This document shows positions 9,938 to 20,559 of a stretch of DNA of 64,000 nt, in pieces (the stretch's first letter is position 1; every line of letters starts with the position of its first letter). Under the pieces are notes generated by a model, which was not told the origin of the DNA, did not search any database, and saw only the letters and a program-made list of their open reading frames with translations. Made by a program: the position numbers and the translations under genes. Source of the DNA: Hyphomonadaceae bacterium (GTDB lineage Bacteria > Pseudomonadota > Alphaproteobacteria > Caulobacterales > Hyphomonadaceae). The stretch lies in contig JANSYM010000005.1 of assembly GCA_024742355.1 (NCBI GenBank), positions 248,001-312,000 on the forward strand, in the 5' to 3' direction.

Positions 9938-10171
9938 GCTCGCACATAATCATACATGTCTTGAAAAACTGGTCGCTGCGATCGTTAATCTGCGTTCATG
10001 ATTTTTAGAAACCATCAATCAAGCTTGCGACTTGGTTAATGCGAAAGCGTCAGTTTCAAGTTCGCTGAGACAGTGTGAAAATTTTTTACGAAATGGTTCA
10101 CTATTGATGAGACGATTGACGCTGGAAATCACTCATGCTCAACGTAAAGAAAAACAGATGGGAAGAAATCC

Positions 10172-10645
10172 GTGATAGAAGCAAATGATCAAGTATACAC
10201 GATGATGAAAACATTCTTCGAGGAGAATGTTCCATACGCCAAACATAGCGGAATCGAATTACTTGAAATCGCCGACGGCCGGGGCACGGCGCAACTTCCG
10301 GACTGGAAGGAAACGCAAAACCATATGGGCTCGCAGCATGCTGGCGCGCTGTTCACGCTGGCCGAAGCCGCCTCTGGCGCCGCCATGGTTTCTCTTTTTG
10401 CCGACAAGGTCCTGATGGTGCGCGCCGCGATCACCACAGCGACCATCCATTATGCCAAGGCGGCGCGCGGTGTCGTCGTTGCAACGGGTCTGCTGCGCCG
10501 CAGCGGCGCAGAAATACTCGAAGAGTTCAATCGCGAAGGCCGCGTCAAATTTGAAGTCGATGTCTCGATGACCGATTCCAAGGATCGCGAGATCGGGACG
10601 ATGGAAGTGATCTGGTCGATCCAGCTCAATCAGCCACGCGCCTAG
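10172..10645 (+). CDS. PaaI/DUF4442-like hotdog thioesterase
   Basis: NHMGSQHAGALFTLAEAASGAA. Confidence 0.8.
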   Translation: MIEANDQVYTMMKTFFEENVPYAKHSGIELLEIADGRGTAQLPDWKETQNHMGSQHAGALFTLAEAASGAAMVSLFADKVLMVRAAITTATIHYAKAARGVVVATGLLRRSGAEILEEFNREGRVKFEVDVSMTDSKDREIGTMEVIWSIQLNQPRA

Positions 10646-10744
10646 AGTCGAAGCGCCCGTCACAGCGCAGCCTGCGCGATGGCATTCCCCTTGTCTTTGA
10701 TCCAGCCTATGTAGACCTTCACTGTGCATAGGCTGGAGCAAGAC

Positions 10745-11350
10745 ATGACCAAAACCCCCGTGAACGATGCCGCGCTTGACCAGATCTGGCGCCACGGCCG
10801 CTCTTATAATGGCTGGACGGACGAACATGTTCCCGAAACCCTAGTCCGCGCCACCTATGATCTGACCAAGATGGGCATGACCAGCGCCAATTGCTCGCCA
10901 GCGCGGTTCGTCTTCCTGCAATCAAGTGAAGCCAAAGAGCGTCTCAAGCCGCATCTGATGGAAGGCAATGTCGACAAGACCATGGCGGCCCCATGGGTCG
11001 TGATCATTGCGCATGATCTGGAGTTTCATGAGAAAATTCCGGAACTGTTCCCGCACAATCCCGGCGCCAAGGACTGGTTTGCGGACGAGCAGAACCGTCA
11101 CCTCACCGCCTTTCGCAATGGCACGCTGCAAGGCGCTTATCTGATGCTTGCGGCACGCGCCCTCGGCCTCGATTGCGGGCCGATGTCCGGGTTTAACAAT
11201 GCTGGGGTCGACGAGGAGTTCTTCCTCGGCAATGACGCCACCAAGACCTGGCGATCCAACTGGCTATGCAGCATTGGCCATGGTGATGACAGCACCATAT
11301 TCGAGCGCAGCCCGCGCCTCAGCTTCGAAGACGCCTGTCAGATCCTGTAG
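10745..11350 (+). CDS. malonic semialdehyde reductase / RutE-like nitroreductase
   Basis: RSYNGWTDEHVPETLVRATYDLTKMGMTSANCSPARFVF; LGLDCGPMSGF. Confidence 0.85.
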   Translation: MTKTPVNDAALDQIWRHGRSYNGWTDEHVPETLVRATYDLTKMGMTSANCSPARFVFLQSSEAKERLKPHLMEGNVDKTMAAPWVVIIAHDLEFHEKIPELFPHNPGAKDWFADEQNRHLTAFRNGTLQGAYLMLAARALGLDCGPMSGFNNAGVDEEFFLGNDATKTWRSNWLCSIGHGDDSTIFERSPRLSFEDACQIL

Positions 11351-11359
11351 CGAGCTGCG

Positions 11360-12007
11360 ATGATCGTTCTGGGATTTCACACGGCCGGTCCGGCCTGCGA
11401 ACTCGCTCTCATTCGAGATGGCGAGCCGCTGGCCGTGCGGACAGAAGCGATGCAGCGCGGGCAAGATGCGCGCCTGCCCGGTCTCACCCAGGCGCTGCTA
11501 TCAGATGCGGGGGTCGCCCTGGACGCGGTCGACCGGTTCGCCGTGGTCACCGGGCCCGGCAGCTTCACCGGCATTCGCGTCGGCGTCGCGTTCGCGCGCG
11601 GCCTGGCGCTCGCCACTGAAAAACCATGCCTCGGGATCACCACGCTCGAGGCCGCTTTGCCGGCCGGCCAGCAAGGCTCGGCGATCGTTGTGCTGCCCGC
11701 CCAGAAGCGCCCGCCGGATATTACCTATTGGGCTCAGACCTTTCGGTCCGGTACCGCCACGGATGCGGCGACCGAGATGTCGCTCTCTGCCATCGCCGAA
11801 TTGCTCACCAGCCACCCACACATGATCTATGGCGATGCCGACGCCCTGCAAGCAGAGAGTCCCGACCTCACCGTCCACGCCGCGCAGCCCAGCGCGTTGC
11901 GCACAGCCCAGCTCGCCGCCGGATTGAATCCCGAAGAGCGACCAGCGCGGCCGACTTATGCCCGCGCGCCGGACGCTGCGTTGCCGAAAACGTCTGCCCC
12001 GTCATGA
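11360..12007 (+). CDS. tsaB: tRNA threonylcarbamoyladenosine biosynthesis protein TsaB
   Basis: VVTGPGSFTGIRVGVAFARGLAL. Confidence 0.9.
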   Translation: MIVLGFHTAGPACELALIRDGEPLAVRTEAMQRGQDARLPGLTQALLSDAGVALDAVDRFAVVTGPGSFTGIRVGVAFARGLALATEKPCLGITTLEAALPAGQQGSAIVVLPAQKRPPDITYWAQTFRSGTATDAATEMSLSAIAELLTSHPHMIYGDADALQAESPDLTVHAAQPSALRTAQLAAGLNPEERPARPTYARAPDAALPKTSAPS

Positions 12008-12492
12008 CGGAGTCGTCGCCTCGTGAAGAATTGATCTCGCTGGCGCTGGCTGATGCCGCCCGAATGGCCGCACTACACGAGACTGCCTTCCCATCCGGTC
12101 AGGCCTGGGATGCGCGGCAGTTTGAAAATCTCCTGAACCAGGAATCCGTCTCTGCGCGCGCCCTAAGCCGCGGCAATGACATCTTGTCATTTGTGCTCCT
12201 GCAAATCGCCGTGGATGAAGCTGAGATCCTGACATTGGCCACTGCGCTCTCCGCACGCCGCCGAGGGTGCGCCGCGCGTCTGCTGCTCGGCCTCGAACCT
12301 CAACTGGTTGAAAGCGGCGTCACCAGATGGCTGCTCGACGTGGCTGAAGACAATGCAGGGGCGCTGAAATTCTACCAAGACAACGGGTTCGGGATCGACG
12401 GGCGCCGCCGAGATTACTATCAACGGCTTGAAGGACAGCGTGTTGACGCCATCTTGATGTCGAAGCCAATGGCTAGACAGGTCGCAACGTAA
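12004..12492 (+). CDS. rimI: GNAT acetyltransferase RimI-like
   Basis: GNAT fold; FYQDNGFGIDGRRRDYY; overlaps tsaB. Confidence 0.85.
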   Translation: MTESSPREELISLALADAARMAALHETAFPSGQAWDARQFENLLNQESVSARALSRGNDILSFVLLQIAVDEAEILTLATALSARRRGCAARLLLGLEPQLVESGVTRWLLDVAEDNAGALKFYQDNGFGIDGRRRDYYQRLEGQRVDAILMSKPMARQVAT

Positions 12493-12509
12493 GGGGCTAC
12501 AGGACCGTC

Positions 12510-12926
12510 ATGGATCGTTTGGAAAAACTCTGCGCCGAAAAAGGCCTTCGCATGACCGAGCAACGCAAGGTCATTGCACGCATCCTGTCCCTTGCGGACG
12601 ATCATCCAGATGCGGAAGAGCTGCACCGCCGGGCCAATGCGGTCGACAAGAATATTTCGCTCGCCACCGTCTATCGCACCGTCAAACTGTTCGAGGAATA
12701 TGGCATCATTGAAAGCCATGATTTCGGCGATGGCCGCGCGCGATATGAAGAGGTCCCGGACGAACATCATGATCACCTGATCGACGTGAAATCCGGCAAA
12801 GTGATCGAGTTCCACAATGAGGAAATCGAGCGCCTGCAGGAAGAGATTGCCCGCAAGCATGGCTATCGCCTGGTCGATCATCGCCTCGAACTCTACGCGG
12901 TTCCGCTCAAGGAAGGCGACGACTAG
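12510..12926 (+). CDS. fur: Fur family transcriptional regulator
   Basis: LRMTEQRKVI, ISLATVYRTVKLFEE, HHDHLI. Confidence 0.9.
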   Translation: MDRLEKLCAEKGLRMTEQRKVIARILSLADDHPDAEELHRRANAVDKNISLATVYRTVKLFEEYGIIESHDFGDGRARYEEVPDEHHDHLIDVKSGKVIEFHNEEIERLQEEIARKHGYRLVDHRLELYAVPLKEGDD

Positions 12927-12931
12927 GTCGC

Positions 12932-13618
12932 GTGGCACGCACGGCCCCCTTTCTGATTGCCATGTCCGGTGGGTCCGGGTCAGGAAAATCCACTGTCGCT
13001 GAGGCGCTGGTTGAAACGTGTCGGTCGGCCGGGGTCGTGATCTTTCACGAGGACGGCTATTACTGGCCAATGGCGCATTACGGGCCCGCTGAAACCGAAG
13101 AGCAGCGCCAGGCGATCATCGCCAAAGTGAATTATGATGACCCGGTCTCAAAAGAGACCAGCCTGATGGCGCGACAGCTCGCCGATCTGAAAGCCGGCGT
13201 CACCATCGAGCAACCGATCTATGATTACGACCTGCATGATCGCAAGACCGAAACACTGACCATCGCACCAGCCCCCGTGATCATCCTAGAAGGCATTCAC
13301 GCGCTGTCTGTTCCTGAATTGCGGCCACTCATTGACCTGTCGATTTACGTTGATACGCCGGATGATCTGCGTCTGGCGCGACGGATGCGGCGTGATGTGG
13401 TTGAGCGCGGCCGCAGCATTGAAAGCGTCCTGGCCCAGTATCTCGGAACAGTGCGCGCGGCGCATTACCGCCATACCTTCCCGGCCAAGTTCGAGGCCGA
13501 TCTGGTCATCGCCGACGAAGGCCTGCCCGCCTATGGGCAGGTGCGACCCTCGGACGAGGCCATCAACCGCATGATCTCGCCAATCATGTCGCGCTTGCAG
13601 GCCGAGGGTGTGCTTTAA
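12932..13618 (+). CDS. udk: uridine kinase-like P-loop kinase
   Basis: AMSGGSGSGKSTVAEAL; FHEDGYYW. Confidence 0.8.
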   Translation: MARTAPFLIAMSGGSGSGKSTVAEALVETCRSAGVVIFHEDGYYWPMAHYGPAETEEQRQAIIAKVNYDDPVSKETSLMARQLADLKAGVTIEQPIYDYDLHDRKTETLTIAPAPVIILEGIHALSVPELRPLIDLSIYVDTPDDLRLARRMRRDVVERGRSIESVLAQYLGTVRAAHYRHTFPAKFEADLVIADEGLPAYGQVRPSDEAINRMISPIMSRLQAEGVL

Positions 13619-13644
13619 TCCAATTGCCGCTAACATGTTGTGAC

Positions 13645-14556
13645 ATGCTGCGTGGTTTGATTCTTTTTCTTGCTCTGGCACTGGCGGTGCCAACCGCATG
13701 GTCGTGCGACATGCGCTCAAGCACGCGCTCGGCAACCGTGGCAGATTTCGTCCTCGACGGAGAATCCTGCCTTGAGGCACCGCCTCAGGATTTCCAGTTT
13801 GACCGCATCGCTGAGCAACAATTTGTCGATGCCGTCAACGCAGCCCGCGCCGATCATGGACTGGACCCCCTTTCCATCCGTTATGGTTTGCGGCCAGCAG
13901 CGCGGTTCCACAGTCTCGACATGGGCCTGAATGACTATTTCGGGCATGAATCGCCGAACGGACGCTCGCATGCGGCGCGCATTGCCGCGTTCGATCGGCG
14001 CCTTCTCGCGGAAGGGACAGCCGAAAACCTCGCCCAATTCGGGCCTTCAGTCTGCGTCGATCATCGAGATCGGGAAGTGTCCTGCTCACGCGTGCGTGGC
14101 TTCAAGCCACCGCAACGCGCCGACGTCGTCCGCAATCTCCATCAGCGCCTGATGGACAGCGAGGGGCATCGTCGCAACATCCTTGATCCGGACATGACAC
14201 ATATCTCGGTCGGCGTGGCGCGAACGGAAACCGGGTTCTATGTCACGCAACTCTTTGCCGATGTTCTGGGCGATTTGTCCGAGCCGGCACCGCTGACCGC
14301 GCGCGTGGCACAGGCGCTGGAGCTGTCGGCCGATGCACCCGGCTGGCAAGTCGCCAATCTGGCTTTATCTGACGCGGACGACATGATCGACCTCGAGATG
14401 GGGCAGATCCCCGCCGGCCTTTTCGGCGACAGAGGGCTGAGCGTGCGCGCCGAGATCACGCAGGAATTTGTCGAAGGCCCCATAACGCGAACCTTGGTGA
14501 CCTGGATCTATCCGTCTGGACCAACTATCGAGATTCTGCCCGCTACAGGAAGCTAG
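13645..14556 (+). CDS. secreted CAP-domain (SCP-like) protein
   Basis: Signal peptide; [37 protein letters not shown]. Confidence 0.85.
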   Translation: MLRGLILFLALALAVPTAWSCDMRSSTRSATVADFVLDGESCLEAPPQDFQFDRIAEQQFVDAVNAARADHGLDPLSIRYGLRPAARFHSLDMGLNDYFGHESPNGRSHAARIAAFDRRLLAEGTAENLAQFGPSVCVDHRDREVSCSRVRGFKPPQRADVVRNLHQRLMDSEGHRRNILDPDMTHISVGVARTETGFYVTQLFADVLGDLSEPAPLTARVAQALELSADAPGWQVANLALSDADDMIDLEMGQIPAGLFGDRGLSVRAEITQEFVEGPITRTLVTWIYPSGPTIEILPATGS

Positions 14557-15226
14557 CAATCTCGCCGAGCGGCTTCTTCACCAGGGCGTGGTTCGGCACC
14601 ATGGCGTCGGCTGCCGGATATCCGGCAACCAGGATCAGGAAAGGTTTTTCGGTCTCCGGGCGCCCGCACATGCCGTTCAGGAATTTCATCGGGTTGGGCG
14701 TGTGCACCAGTGTCGCGAGCCCCGCATTGTGACAGGCTGAGATGAGCATGCCTGTCGCGATGCCCACACTCTCGTGAATGTAGTAATTCTTCTTGTCATC
14801 ACCCTCGCGAACACCACCGCGCCGCTGCGCGAAGATGCAGATCAGCCAGGGGGCGATTTCCATATAGGGTTTGTCCGCATCCGTGCCGATCGGGGCGAGG
14901 GCATCGATCCATTCCTGCGCGGCGCGGCCGGAATAGAATTCGCGCTCTTCCGCCTCCGCCGCGGCCCGGATCTCCTTTTTCTTCGCGTCAGATCCGACAC
15001 AGGCAAAATACCAGGGTTGATGATTGGCCCCGCTCGGCGCGGTTCCGGCCGCGAGGACGCATTGCTCGATAATCGCCTGCGGGACCGCTTTCGGCGAGAA
15101 GGAGCGCACCGACCGCCGAGATTGCATCTGCTCATGAAACGCTAAAGCGCGGGCTTGCATTTCAGCTTCCGGATAATGCGGAAAGTCCGGGCTCAGAGGG
15201 ACATGCGTGTCAGGAGAAGTTTTCAT
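14543..15226 (-). CDS. nitroreductase family, iodotyrosine-deiodinase-like
   Basis: [46 protein letters not shown]. Confidence 0.8.
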   Translation of the reverse strand: MKTSPDTHVPLSPDFPHYPEAEMQARALAFHEQMQSRRSVRSFSPKAVPQAIIEQCVLAAGTAPSGANHQPWYFACVGSDAKKKEIRAAAEAEEREFYSGRAAQEWIDALAPIGTDADKPYMEIAPWLICIFAQRRGGVREGDDKKNYYIHESVGIATGMLISACHNAGLATLVHTPNPMKFLNGMCGRPETEKPFLILVAGYPAADAMVPNHALVKKPLGEIASFL

Positions 15227-15810
15227 TTTCGCGCCGCCTCGGCTCCAATCTTTTCAGCCTTTGCAAGCCATTTTCCGATTTTCTTTTCGTCGGCTGTCTT
15301 GGCCGCCGCGAAGTGAGAGTAATTCGTCACCTTCACACCGGTAAAGCCGAGCACCTGTTTTGTGATCCGGTGCTTGTGCGGGTTGCCGTACATCCACTTG
15401 ATGAAGAAGCCGGGCGTGTCAGCATTGACGAAGACATCTGCCGTGCGACCCTCGAGCAGCTTGTCCCACCAGGGATCATCATCGTGGTAAGCAAATGTGA
15501 GCCCGGGCAGGAATGTGCGATCGATCACGGCCTGCATCTTGGCCGGCATGCCGCCCCACCAGAGCGGGTGGAACCAGGTCAGATGATCCGCCCATTTGGT
15601 GTTCTCGAGATACTCGACCAGGCAGGGCTCATGCTCTTTGCGCTGCTTGTAGCCATGCGTCAGATCGAGATCGAACGCCATGTCATGCAGGTTCATCCGC
15701 CGAATTTCTGCTCCGCCCGCTTCGGCACCGCGCTGATAGGCATCAGCAAGACCGTGACTAAGCGAGGTGTCGTTCGGGTGCCCGACCCAGACGAAGATCT
15801 TCCTGGCCAA
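15223..15810 (-). CDS. flavodoxin-fold NAD(P)H dehydrogenase (quinone)
   Basis: [39 protein letters not shown]. Confidence 0.85.
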   Translation of the reverse strand: MARKIFVWVGHPNDTSLSHGLADAYQRGAEAGGAEIRRMNLHDMAFDLDLTHGYKQRKEHEPCLVEYLENTKWADHLTWFHPLWWGGMPAKMQAVIDRTFLPGLTFAYHDDDPWWDKLLEGRTADVFVNADTPGFFIKWMYGNPHKHRITKQVLGFTGVKVTNYSHFAAAKTADEKKIGKWLAKAEKIGAEAARK

Positions 15811-15813
15811 GGC

Positions 15814-16629
15814 CTACTCCTCCGGCAGCTCCGGTACACCGACAGCGTGGAATCCTGCATCGACATGCAGCACTTCGCCAGCAATCGAATGTCCGAGCGA
15901 TGAGAGCAGGTAAAGCGCGCATCCGGCGACGCCTTCCATGCGGGTGTCTTCTTTCAGCAGCGACCAGTCCTTGCCGGTGCCCATCAGGGATTTGCCGCCG
16001 CGAATGCCGGCAAGTGACAGGGTCCGCATCGCGCCAGCAGAGATCGCGTTCACACGAATGCCCTGCGTGCCGAGATCGCGCGCGGCATAGCGGGTCGACG
16101 CTTCCAGCGCTGCCTTGGCCACGCCCATGACATTATAGCTCGGCACGGTGCGCTCTGCGCCGAGATAGGTCATGCAGATAATCGCGCCGCCATCCGGCAT
16201 GATTTCCGACGCCCGGCGCGACGAATCGATAAAGCTGTAGACGGAGATATCCATGGCCCGGCGGAAGCCCTCACGCGAGGTGTTGGCGACCATTGAGCCC
16301 ATCAGCTCGTCCTTGCCAGCAAAGGCGATGGAGTGAACCAGGAAGTCGATCTTGCCCCATTTTTCCTTCACCGCGGCGAACGCCTTGTCCATGCTTTCAT
16401 CGTCGGTGACGTCGGCTTCGAGCATGAAATCCATGCCAATACTCTCGACCAGAGGCCGGACGCGGCGCTCCAGGCTTTCGCCCTGATAGGTGAAACAGAT
16501 TTCAGCGCCCTGAGCCGCCAATTGCTGCGCGATGCCCCAGGCAATGGAATTCTTGTTGGCGACGCCCATGATGATGCCGCGCTTGCCTGCCATCAGGTTT
16601 CCGGTCGGCATCTCTCCGTAATCGGCCAT
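15814..16629 (-). CDS. fabI: enoyl-[ACP] reductase (NADH)
   Basis: GKRGIIMGVANKNSIAWGIA; YNVMGVAKAALEASTRY. Confidence 0.95.
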   Translation of the reverse strand: MADYGEMPTGNLMAGKRGIIMGVANKNSIAWGIAQQLAAQGAEICFTYQGESLERRVRPLVESIGMDFMLEADVTDDESMDKAFAAVKEKWGKIDFLVHSIAFAGKDELMGSMVANTSREGFRRAMDISVYSFIDSSRRASEIMPDGGAIICMTYLGAERTVPSYNVMGVAKAALEASTRYAARDLGTQGIRVNAISAGAMRTLSLAGIRGGKSLMGTGKDWSLLKEDTRMEGVAGCALYLLSSLGHSIAGEVLHVDAGFHAVGVPELPEE

Positions 16630-16758
16630 GTGTCGGCTCCTTGCTGATCTAGTCGTTGAGGAGAGGGCTATTCGGGCGCGCCTGCCGCGTCAAGCAACGG
16701 GCTGAAAGCATGCGCAAAACAAGGCTCTAGCCGAAGCGAAAAACTTGGCCTAGGAAAA

Positions 16759-16776
16759 GGTTAACGGACATTAACC
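16759..16776. promoter_or_regulatory. inverted repeat GGTTAA-N6-TTAACC in fabI/secreted-protein divergent region
   Basis: Perfect inverted repeat 17 bp before the ORF at 16793. Confidence 0.4.
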
Positions 16777-16792
16777 GTGACGGGCGCTTAGA

Positions 16793-17287
16793 ATGAGGGC
16801 TGTAAAGCAAGGACTGCTATGGGCGCTGGTCACAGCGACCGGTGCCGCCGCTGAGGCGAGCACCGTGCATAAGGTGCGTTTCGCGCAACCAGCGCAAATC
16901 CTGGTCTGGGAAGACGGCAACCTGATCGCGCGCGGTGAAGAGGTTTTGCTCGCCGGTGAAGGCACGCCGACAATGGACCAAATCCCGGGCGATGGACGTC
17001 TCGTTCCAATCGAACATGGCTGGCAGGGTCAAAGGGTAATCTCTGTCGCCAGCAACACGGCATTCTCTGTGAAAGCACACCCACTCGGTCCAACGGACGA
17101 AATCGCGGTGCGCCTGCTCGGGGCGCAGGAAAATGCGCAAGTGCGCGGAGGTGAAACCGCAGACGCCCTATTCCGGCAGTCCGCCAAAACAGCGATTCGC
17201 CCAGGTGCACCCGCAAGCCAGGCGATTGAACTGGAAATCTCCTGGACCGGCGATCACGCGCCGGATGTTTACCTGATCGCGGATTAA
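16793..17287 (+). CDS. hypothetical secreted protein
   Basis: N-terminal signal peptide MRAVKQGLLWALVTATGAAAEAS; no recognised domain. Confidence 0.65.
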   Translation: MRAVKQGLLWALVTATGAAAEASTVHKVRFAQPAQILVWEDGNLIARGEEVLLAGEGTPTMDQIPGDGRLVPIEHGWQGQRVISVASNTAFSVKAHPLGPTDEIAVRLLGAQENAQVRGGETADALFRQSAKTAIRPGAPASQAIELEISWTGDHAPDVYLIAD

Positions 17288-17354
17288 CCACCCCGGTGCC
17301 TCAGACCATTACGGCTTAAGCGGTTCTTAGCGAACGCGTTTTAACCCTGTTGGC

Positions 17355-18209
17355 TTGGAACGGGCTTTTCGAAATCTGCTCCCCGCAATCGGGACGAGCG
17401 CGGCGCTATTGCTGACGCCGCTGACAGCTCAGGCCGAGCTGGTTGATCGCCCACATTTCAATGTCAAAGGCATGGTTATTGTCTGGGGCGCTGACGGCGC
17501 CAGCAACGCGCCGGTTGTTTCGGACTTCGTGCTCGATACCGGGTCCGGCGGATCTGCGGCAACGTCCGGTGATGTCGATCTCATCTCATCGGACGCCCAT
17601 ACCGTTGTTACAGGAACATTGGTGCCGACGCAGAATGGTGTGGCCAGCGCCACCGGCGGAATGCCCTTCCTGCTCACCAATACCAGTCGCGGCACCTTCT
17701 CAACCGATACCAATGGCGACGGCATTGTCAGCGGCGCTGATTCCTTCACCTCGTTCGGCCTGCAGAACATCACCGATGCGCGCGTCGATGCGGTGCGGCA
17801 GAATTCGAGCTTCTATGTCGCATCAAATGTCCCATTCGCGATCGACGCGCAGGCCTTCACGCCAAGCACGTTCACCGAGTTTATCCTGCTCCTGATCACG
17901 CGCGTGCAGCTATCCGCAACGCTGAACGGCGATGATGGCCTCGCCTTCGGGTCGAGCGCGCAGTTGCCCCATTCAGGTGGACCGAATTCCGGTTTCTCAC
18001 CTGTCTTGCGACTTTGGGACCTGCGAAATCCGCGCAACATGTTCACCGGGAATCAGCGCACGGCGCAGTCCCCCGGCACGATTGCCGACCAATCGGTTCG
18101 CTTTGACGCGGAATATTCGATCTCAGCCGCAAATCTGAACGGTTATGATCTGTCCCTCGGCACCTTCGATTTTCAGGTCGAAGTCGTCTATACGGTCTAC
18201 GTCCCTTAG
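17355..18209 (+). CDS. hypothetical secreted protein
   Basis: Signal peptide; low-charge, Ser/Thr/Gly-rich beta-type sequence; [12 protein letters not shown] Ca-binding-like loop; TTG start assumed. Confidence 0.65.
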   Translation: MERAFRNLLPAIGTSAALLLTPLTAQAELVDRPHFNVKGMVIVWGADGASNAPVVSDFVLDTGSGGSAATSGDVDLISSDAHTVVTGTLVPTQNGVASATGGMPFLLTNTSRGTFSTDTNGDGIVSGADSFTSFGLQNITDARVDAVRQNSSFYVASNVPFAIDAQAFTPSTFTEFILLLITRVQLSATLNGDDGLAFGSSAQLPHSGGPNSGFSPVLRLWDLRNPRNMFTGNQRTAQSPGTIADQSVRFDAEYSISAANLNGYDLSLGTFDFQVEVVYTVYVP

Positions 18210-18745
18210 GATTTCAGGCCGAGCTTATCGACCAGGCCTACGCGCATGTCCTTGGCGGTGTAGATCTTTTCGCCGTCAGCATAGACGCGGCCATCCGCGA
18301 TGCCGAGAATGAGGCGTCCGCGACGCACGCGCTTCATGTCGATCTCATAGCGAACGAGTTTGGTGTCCGGGGTAATCTCACCGGTAAAGCGGACATCGCC
18401 AACGCCGAGCGCCCGGCCTTTGCCATAGGATCCGCTCCAGCCCAGCCAATAGCCAACCGCCTGCCACATCGCGTCGAGGCCAAGACAGCCTGGCATCACC
18501 GGATCACCCGGGAAATGGCATTCAAAAAACCAGAGGTCAGGGTGGATATCAAATTCGCCGACGACATGGCCTTTGCCAAACTCGCCGCCATCTTCGGAAA
18601 TCTCGGTGATCCGATCCATCATCAGCATTGGCGGGATGGGCAGCTGGGCATTGCCGGGGCCAAACAATTCGCCTGCGCCGGACTTCAGCAAATCTTCCTT
18701 GCTGTAAGACGACTGCGGGGTGTGAAATTCGTGCGGTCCCTTCAT
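18206..18745 (-). CDS. fabA: 3-hydroxyacyl-[ACP] dehydratase/isomerase FabA
   Basis: [43 protein letters not shown]. Confidence 0.95.
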   Translation of the reverse strand: MKGPHEFHTPQSSYSKEDLLKSGAGELFGPGNAQLPIPPMLMMDRITEISEDGGEFGKGHVVGEFDIHPDLWFFECHFPGDPVMPGCLGLDAMWQAVGYWLGWSGSYGKGRALGVGDVRFTGEITPDTKLVRYEIDMKRVRRGRLILGIADGRVYADGEKIYTAKDMRVGLVDKLGLKS

Positions 18746-18842
18746 GGGTCTGACCTCGCTGTTGGATGCTGCGCCGGATCAGCGCGACTAAGGTGACGGG
18801 CCTGTTAACCGCTCGGCGGCAAGGCGGCAAGGCTTGAAGACC

Positions 18843-19460
18843 TTAAAGCGTCCCGGTAGCGACCTCAGTGCCCCAGAGGACAGACTTGGTGACCCAGCCG
18901 CGTTCGCGTCCGATTTCGACCTCGCACCAGCCTTTCTCGCAGTCACCGAGTTCGGCGATGACACCTGACTTCAGGCGCGCTTTTGACGGTGCGTCCTCTG
19001 ATGGACGGCGCTTTAATTCGACTTCACGTGTGATCAGGGCCGTGCGCGTGGCAGACAACATCCGGGCCTGCATCCAGACCTCATCGCCGTCCGGATCGCG
19101 GACCCGGCGCCAGCCATGGGTTTCGCGCACGACCAGCATAGGCAGGCCTTCGCGCTCGTATCGCCACAGGATGGGATGATCGAGATTGGGGCCCTGGCGG
19201 CCATGGACGGCGGAGTAACGCAGAGATTCAAATCGCGGCAAAGGCTTGCCGGAGAACCGGCTGATCTTTAACGTTTGCGTTTCCTGGCGGGCTTCCACAG
19301 CAAGCGTGCCAAGCCCGCCCAGAAGGGCGAAACAAAGCAGAAGGCGTGGAAATAGCGCTGTCATATATGCTTTTTTACCTATCGAGATGAATCGTCGGTA
19401 AAACAGCGCATTGGCGATCTGCAATTGCTCTGCTAAGCGCGGGTCAGAAAGCGAGGACAA
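18843..19460 (-). CDS. SH3-domain protein (secreted)
   Basis: Repeated SH3-like segments; true start probably near 19363 (MTALFPRLLL). Confidence 0.75.
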   Translation of the reverse strand: MSSLSDPRLAEQLQIANALFYRRFISIGKKAYMTALFPRLLLCFALLGGLGTLAVEARQETQTLKISRFSGKPLPRFESLRYSAVHGRQGPNLDHPILWRYEREGLPMLVVRETHGWRRVRDPDGDEVWMQARMLSATRTALITREVELKRRPSEDAPSKARLKSGVIAELGDCEKGWCEVEIGRERGWVTKSVLWGTEVATGTL

Positions 19461-20447
19461 ATGTCAGATAAGCGCCTGAAGGTTATTGTGACCCGCCGCC
19501 TGCCCGATGCGGTGGAACTGCGCCTGAAGGAACTTTTTGACACCGAGCTCAATCAATCCGACGAAGCGTTTAGCGCCGATCAGCTGGTCGATGCCGTAAA
19601 ACGCGCGGACGTTCTGGTATCAACCGTCACCGATCAGGTCGATGGCCGGGTCCTGGCCCAGGCGGGTGAGCAATTGCGCATGATCGCACAATTCGGCGCC
19701 GGCGTGGACAATATCGACGTTCAATCGGCGATCCAGCGCGGCATTACGGTGACCAACACGCCGGGCGTTCTGACAGATGACACCGCCGACGTCACGATGG
19801 CCCTGATCCTCGCCGTGCCGCGACGCCTGCATGAAGGCATCGAGCTGATGGATGCTGGCAAGTTTGATGGCTGGGCGCCGACCTGGATGATGGGGCGCCG
19901 CCTCTCCGGCAAGCGACTTGGGATCATTGGCATGGGCCGGATTGGTCAGGCGGTAGCCCGCCGCGCCAAGGCATTCGGGCTGCAAATCCATTATCACAAT
20001 CGCAAAAAGGTCTCGCGGCCGATTGAAGAAGAGCTCGACGCGACTTTCTGGGACAGTCTCGATCAAATGCTGGCGCGCATGGATATTGTTTCTGTGAACT
20101 GCCCGCATACGCCGGCGACATTCCACCTGCTCAATTCCCGCCGGCTCGATCTGATGAAACCGGACGCCTTTATCGTCAACACGGCCCGCGGCGAAGTGAT
20201 TGACGAAGCCGCGCTCGCGCGCGCCATCAAGGGTGGCAAGCTTGCCGGTGCCGGTCTCGACGTGTTCGAGCGCGAACCCGCCGTCAATCCGGACCTGGTC
20301 GGCCTGCCCAATGTCATCCTGCTGCCGCACATGGGGTCAGCCACGGTCGAGGGCCGCAATGAGATGGGCGAGAAGGTCATCATCAATATCAAGACCTTCG
20401 CCGACGGGCACCGCCCCCCGGATCGCGTCATTCCTGCGATTTTGTAG
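19461..20447 (+). CDS. D-2-hydroxyacid dehydrogenase (glyoxylate/hydroxypyruvate reductase-like)
   Basis: GKRLGIIGMGRIGQAVARRAKAFG; NTARGEVIDEAAL. Confidence 0.88.
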   Translation: MSDKRLKVIVTRRLPDAVELRLKELFDTELNQSDEAFSADQLVDAVKRADVLVSTVTDQVDGRVLAQAGEQLRMIAQFGAGVDNIDVQSAIQRGITVTNTPGVLTDDTADVTMALILAVPRRLHEGIELMDAGKFDGWAPTWMMGRRLSGKRLGIIGMGRIGQAVARRAKAFGLQIHYHNRKKVSRPIEEELDATFWDSLDQMLARMDIVSVNCPHTPATFHLLNSRRLDLMKPDAFIVNTARGEVIDEAALARAIKGGKLAGAGLDVFEREPAVNPDLVGLPNVILLPHMGSATVEGRNEMGEKVIINIKTFADGHRPPDRVIPAIL

Positions 20448-20479
20448 AGATCAGGTTTTGGCGCGACCGCCCTGAGCTC

Positions 20480-20552
20480 GGTTCATGTGAGCGCCGAAGG
20501 CGCGATACGGAACCTGCTTCGCACGGCTGGCGCGAAGCGCCTCACGGCCGTG
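20480..20552. repeat. two adjacent nested palindromic hairpins (REP-like)
   Basis: GGTTC..GCGCC-GAA-GGCGC..GAACC and CACGGC..GGCGC-GAA-GCGCC..GCCGTG between convergent genes. Confidence 0.45.
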
Positions 20553-20559
20553 CCAACCT

